DNA of 9,060 nt from Trueperaceae bacterium (GTDB lineage Bacteria > Deinococcota > Deinococci > Deinococcales > Trueperaceae). Each line of letters opens with the position of its first letter. The stretch's first letter is position 1. This document shows positions 6,542 to 9,060 of the stretch, piece by piece. The notes below the pieces were generated by a model that was not told the origin of the DNA, did no database searches, and saw only the letters and a program-made list of their open reading frames with translations. A program made the translations under genes and the position numbers. The DNA is taken from contig SKMG01000308.1 of the NCBI GenBank assembly GCA_007121175.1, forward strand, positions 1 to 9,060, given 5' to 3'.

Positions 6542-7342
6542 ATGCCACGATCAGGCACGTTCGACAGCAGCGACGTCGCACTTCGCTACCTCGCGGCGGC
6601 GGAGGGGGTCCTGGCCCGGGTGCGAGAGACCCAGCTGAGCGCGATCCGCCAGGCGGCGAGCAGATGCGCCGACGCAATCGCCCGGCGCGGGCTGGTTCAC
6701 CTCTTCGGCTCCGGTCACTCGCGCATGGCGGTGGAGGAGATGTTCCCCCGCTACGGCAGCTTCCCCGGCTTCCATCCGATCGTCGAGCTGTCGCTCACCA
6801 ACCACACGCAGGTGGTCGGCGCGAACGGCCAACGCCAGGCGATGGCCATCGAGCGCATGGAGGGCCTCGGCGAGCCGATCCTGCGAAACTTCGTGTTCCG
6901 CGACTACGACGTGATGATCGTCTTCTCCACCTCCGGCAACAAGGGGGTGAGCGTCGACGTGGCGCTCGGCGCCAAGCAGCGCGGGCTGTTCGTGGTCGCG
7001 GTGATCGCGGCTGAGTACTCCGCGCTGCTCGAGAGCGAGCACAGCTCGGGGCGCACGCTCGCCGACATCGCCGACCTGGTGATCGACAACTGCGCCCCGC
7101 CGGGAGACAGCATGGTGGTGGTGCCGGGCGTCGATGCCCGGATAGGTCCAGGTTCGACAATCGGCAACACCGCGGTCGTGAACGTGCTCAAGGTGCTCAT
7201 CGCCGAGGATCTCGCGGCGCGCGGGCAGCCGCCGCTGGTCCTGGCCTCGGCCCTCGAGCTCGGCGAGGCAGCTTCGCGCGAGCGCTTCGAGGCCGCGTAC
7301 GACGACTATCGCGAACGCATCAAGGTCGTCTATGGCGGCTGA
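6542..7342 (+). CDS. SIS-domain phosphosugar-binding protein (UPF0309-like)
   Basis: A 266-residue protein with one SIS domain (SIS_2 type), the fold of phosphosugar isomerases, GmhA and the MurNAc-6-phosphate etherase MurQ. It resembles the poorly characterised UPF0309 group. The phosphate-binding elements are seen as LVHLFGSGHSRM (51-62) and VFSTSGNKGVSVDVA (127-141), followed by the strand-helix unit FVVAVIAAEYS (150-160). GPGSTIGNTAVVNVLKVLI (202-220) matches the helix bearing the domain's late active-site region. Length fits the group (about 240-260). GGGAGGA (6532-6538) precedes the ATG at 6542 closely. It is the first gene of the divergent operon and its stop overlaps the SDR start by 11 bp, so the products are probably made together. 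It would act on the phosphosugar made by the neighbouring kinase; isomerase, deaminase or etherase activity cannot be told apart. Confidence 0.85.
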   Translation: MPRSGTFDSSDVALRYLAAAEGVLARVRETQLSAIRQAASRCADAIARRGLVHLFGSGHSRMAVEEMFPRYGSFPGFHPIVELSLTNHTQVVGANGQRQAMAIERMEGLGEPILRNFVFRDYDVMIVFSTSGNKGVSVDVALGAKQRGLFVVAVIAAEYSALLESEHSSGRTLADIADLVIDNCAPPGDSMVVVPGVDARIGPGSTIGNTAVVNVLKVLIAEDLAARGQPPLVLASALELGEAASRERFEAAYDDYRERIKVVYGG

Positions 7343-8111
7343 GCCGGGCGGCCGGATGGCAGGTAAGCGCGTGCTGCTGACCGGAGCGTCGGGCATCGGC
7401 GCGGCCGCGGCGGCGCGGCTGCGCGGCGAGGGCGCCGAGGTGTTCGTCGCCGACAAGGATCCCGAGCGGATCGCGGCCTTGTGCGGCGCGCTGCCCGGGG
7501 TCGTCGGAGCAGCGGGCGACTTAGGTGACGAGGATTTCGCCCGCGCGGCTGTCGAGGAGGCGCTCGTGACGCTCGGCGGCCTCGACGTGCTGGTGAACGT
7601 AGCCGGCCTGTCGGGGCGCCGATTCGGCGACGGCCCCGTGCACCTGGCCAGCGCCGAGGGCTGGGACGCGGTGATGTGGAACAACCTGCGCTCGACGTTC
7701 CTGGTCTGCCGCTACGGCATCGAGCCGCTGCTGCGGCAGCGCCGGGGGGCGATCGTCAACACCGGCTCGGTGCTGGCCTACGCCCCGGCCGCCGAGCACT
7801 TCGCGACTCACGCCTACGCCGCTTCCAAGGGCGCGATCCACGCCCTCACCCGCAGCATGGCGGCCTCGTATGCGGCTGACGGGATCCGCGTGAACGCCGT
7901 GGCGCCGGGCCTGATCGCGACGCGTATGAGCGAGCGCGCCCAGGCGGACCCCGAGGTGCTGGCCTACTTGCGCGAGCGGCAGCCGCTGACAGGCGCGCCG
8001 GGCGCTCCGGACGACGTCGCCGGCGCCATCTCGTACCTCGCCTCGGACGAGGCGAGCTTCGTCACCGGCGTGATCCTCGAGGTATCGGGCGGCTGGAGCG
8101 TGGCGCGATGA
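7332..8111 (+). CDS. Short-chain dehydrogenase/reductase (SDR)
   Basis: A 259-residue classical SDR with a Rossmann fold. The catalytic set is complete: N118 in WNNLRSTF, S146 in IVNTGSV, Y162 and K166 in YAASK, plus NVAG (89-92) and the PG motif in NAVAPGLIATRM (188-199). D41 at the end of the second strand favours NAD(H) over NADP(H). The cofactor loop is odd: TGASGIG (17-23) is one residue shorter than the standard TGxxxGxG. ATG 7332 is preferred because it overlaps the SIS gene by 11 bp and AAGG lies six bases upstream. ATG 7356 (MAGKRV...) is a real alternative that matches the usual SDR N-terminus. The C-terminal GVILEVSGGW segment is typical. It probably oxidises or reduces a sugar or sugar-derived alcohol in the same pathway; the substrate is unknown. 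Confidence 0.9.
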   Translation: MAAEPGGRMAGKRVLLTGASGIGAAAAARLRGEGAEVFVADKDPERIAALCGALPGVVGAAGDLGDEDFARAAVEEALVTLGGLDVLVNVAGLSGRRFGDGPVHLASAEGWDAVMWNNLRSTFLVCRYGIEPLLRQRRGAIVNTGSVLAYAPAAEHFATHAYAASKGAIHALTRSMAASYAADGIRVNAVAPGLIATRMSERAQADPEVLAYLRERQPLTGAPGAPDDVAGAISYLASDEASFVTGVILEVSGGWSVAR

Positions 8112-9060
8112 TGACGCCTGGAACCGTCGACGTGCACTGGCGGGTGCCGCTGGTTCACGAGTGCGACGTGCTGGTGATCGGCGGCGGCTCCGCCGGCTGC
8201 AGCGCCGCGGTGGCCGCCGCCGCCCAGGGCGCTGCGGTGACGCTGGTCGAGCGCTACGGCTTCCTGGGCGGCACCGGTGCGATGGTGCTCGACACCTTCT
8301 ACGGTTTCTTCACTCCCGGCAGCGTCGAGCGTAAGGTCGTCGGCGGCGTCCCGGACCGGGTGATCGAGGGTCTGGAGCGGCGCCAGATGGTGCTCGAGCG
8401 GCCCAACACCTACGGGGCGGGCGCCGGGCTCACCTACGACCCGGAGACGCTCAAGCTGGTGTGGGACGAGCTGACCGCCGAGGCTGGCGTGCACGTACTG
8501 CATCACTGCACCTTCGTCGACGTGCTGCGCGAGGGGGACCGCGTGGTGGGCGCGGTGCTGGCGAGCAAGGGGGGTCTGCGCGCGCTGCGCGCTGGCGCGG
8601 TCGTCGACGCCTCGGGCGACGGGGACGTCGCCGCGCGCGCAGGAGCGCCCTTCGAGGACGCCGGCGCCGAGGGCATCGCCCAGTCGCTGACCACCACCTT
8701 CCGCATGCACGACGTCGACGTGGAGGCTGCGCGCGCCTTCCCGAAGCAGGAGCTGTGGGCGCGCATGTCCGAGCTCGCCGAGCGCGGCGAGTACGAGCTG
8801 CCGCGGCGTGAGGGCAGCTCGCACGTCACGCCCTTCGCGCACGTGATGCACACCAACATGACGCGGGTCTCGGGCGTCGACGCCACCGATCCCGAGCAGC
8901 TCACCTTCGCTGAGCGCGAGGGGCGCAAGCAGGCTTTCGAGTACGCACGCTTCCTGCGCGAGCAGGTGCCCGGCTACGAGCGCGCCTTCTTGAGCGGCCT
9001 GTCGATCCAGATCGGCGTGCGCGAGACGCGGCGCATCCGCGGCGAGTACTGGCTCACGCG
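8108..9060 (+). CDS. FAD-dependent oxidoreductase, partial (3' end outside window)
   Basis: The frame opens at ATG 8108, overlapping the SDR stop as ATGA, and stays open to the window edge, giving the first 317 residues. ATG 8111 is an in-frame alternative, but GGAG at 8095-8098 is better spaced for 8108. Residues 21-33 (CDVLVIGGGSAGC, roughly) form the dinucleotide-binding strand and GxGxxG-type loop, followed by AAVTLVERYGFLGG with the ribose-binding glutamate. VVDASGDGDVAARAG is the second FAD-contact segment of this fold. GVRETRRIRGEYWLT near the window end is characteristic of the FAD_oxidored (PF12831) family. Such flavoproteins often occur in carbohydrate loci, and some are misannotated as xanthan lyase. 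Direct overlap with the SDR gene argues for a shared pathway. Substrate and electron acceptor are unknown. Confidence 0.88.
   Translation, partial: MMTPGTVDVHWRVPLVHECDVLVIGGGSAGCSAAVAAAAQGAAVTLVERYGFLGGTGAMVLDTFYGFFTPGSVERKVVGGVPDRVIEGLERRQMVLERPNTYGAGAGLTYDPETLKLVWDELTAEAGVHVLHHCTFVDVLREGDRVVGAVLASKGGLRALRAGAVVDASGDGDVAARAGAPFEDAGAEGIAQSLTTTFRMHDVDVEAARAFPKQELWARMSELAERGEYELPRREGSSHVTPFAHVMHTNMTRVSGVDATDPEQLTFAEREGRKQAFEYARFLREQVPGYERAFLSGLSIQIGVRETRRIRGEYWLT

Noticed and set aside
5556..6638. 360-residue open frame on the + strand opposite the ROK kinase
   Set aside because: It crosses the divergent promoter region and the SIS gene start, has no domain signature, and the opposite frame encodes an intact kinase.
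7964..8851. 295-residue open frame on the - strand opposite the SDR and FAD oxidoreductase genes
   Set aside because: It is antisense to two overlapping, motif-complete genes and is rich in His, Arg and Ala without any recognisable domain.

Overview
The window is GC-rich bacterial DNA (about 70% by eye) and densely coding. No tRNA, rRNA, insertion sequence or CRISPR array is visible. The solute-binding protein of the sugar transporter has a cleavable Sec signal peptide ending in VAVA|Q and no lipobox cysteine, which suggests a diderm cell. Together with the base composition and two genes whose -10-like hexamer sits directly in front of the start codon (possible leaderless transcripts), a Deinococcota host such as a Trueperaceae relative is a reasonable guess. 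This is inference from style, not a taxonomic assignment.

Left part (1-2420, + strand): a GNAT acetyltransferase (56-571), a 256-bp gap holding two strong hairpins and a short GC-rich tandem repeat, then a Na+/phosphate cotransporter with a C-terminal PhoU-like helical domain (828-2420, GTG start). These look like housekeeping or accessory genes unrelated to what follows. A 63-bp convergent gap separates them from the next block.

Middle part (2484-6455, - strand): read in its own direction, a ROK-family sugar kinase (6455-5442), then a three-gene CUT2-type sugar ABC transporter: periplasmic binding protein (5289-4369), permease (4242-3241) and a single-domain ATPase (3239-2484). A textbook promoter (TTGACA, 17 bp, TAGCAT) lies just upstream of the binding-protein gene, with its -35 box overlapping the kinase stop codon. 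A perfect 12-bp inverted repeat lies between the binding-protein and permease genes.

Right part (6542-9060, + strand, divergent from the kinase): a tightly coupled operon of a SIS-domain phosphosugar-binding protein, an SDR-family dehydrogenase and an FAD-dependent oxidoreductase that runs off the window. Adjacent genes overlap by 11 and 4 bp. The 86-bp divergent gap carries overlapping -10 hexamers for the two directions and a perfect 9-bp inverted repeat.

Together the kinase, transporter, SIS protein and two oxidoreductases look like one carbohydrate uptake and catabolism locus. The sugar would be imported by the ABC system, phosphorylated by the ROK kinase, handled as a phosphosugar by the SIS protein and oxidised by the SDR and/or flavoprotein. 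The substrate cannot be read from the sequence. The combination, along with unusual residues in the kinase and the SDR, is the part of the window most likely to hold an uncharacterised pathway.
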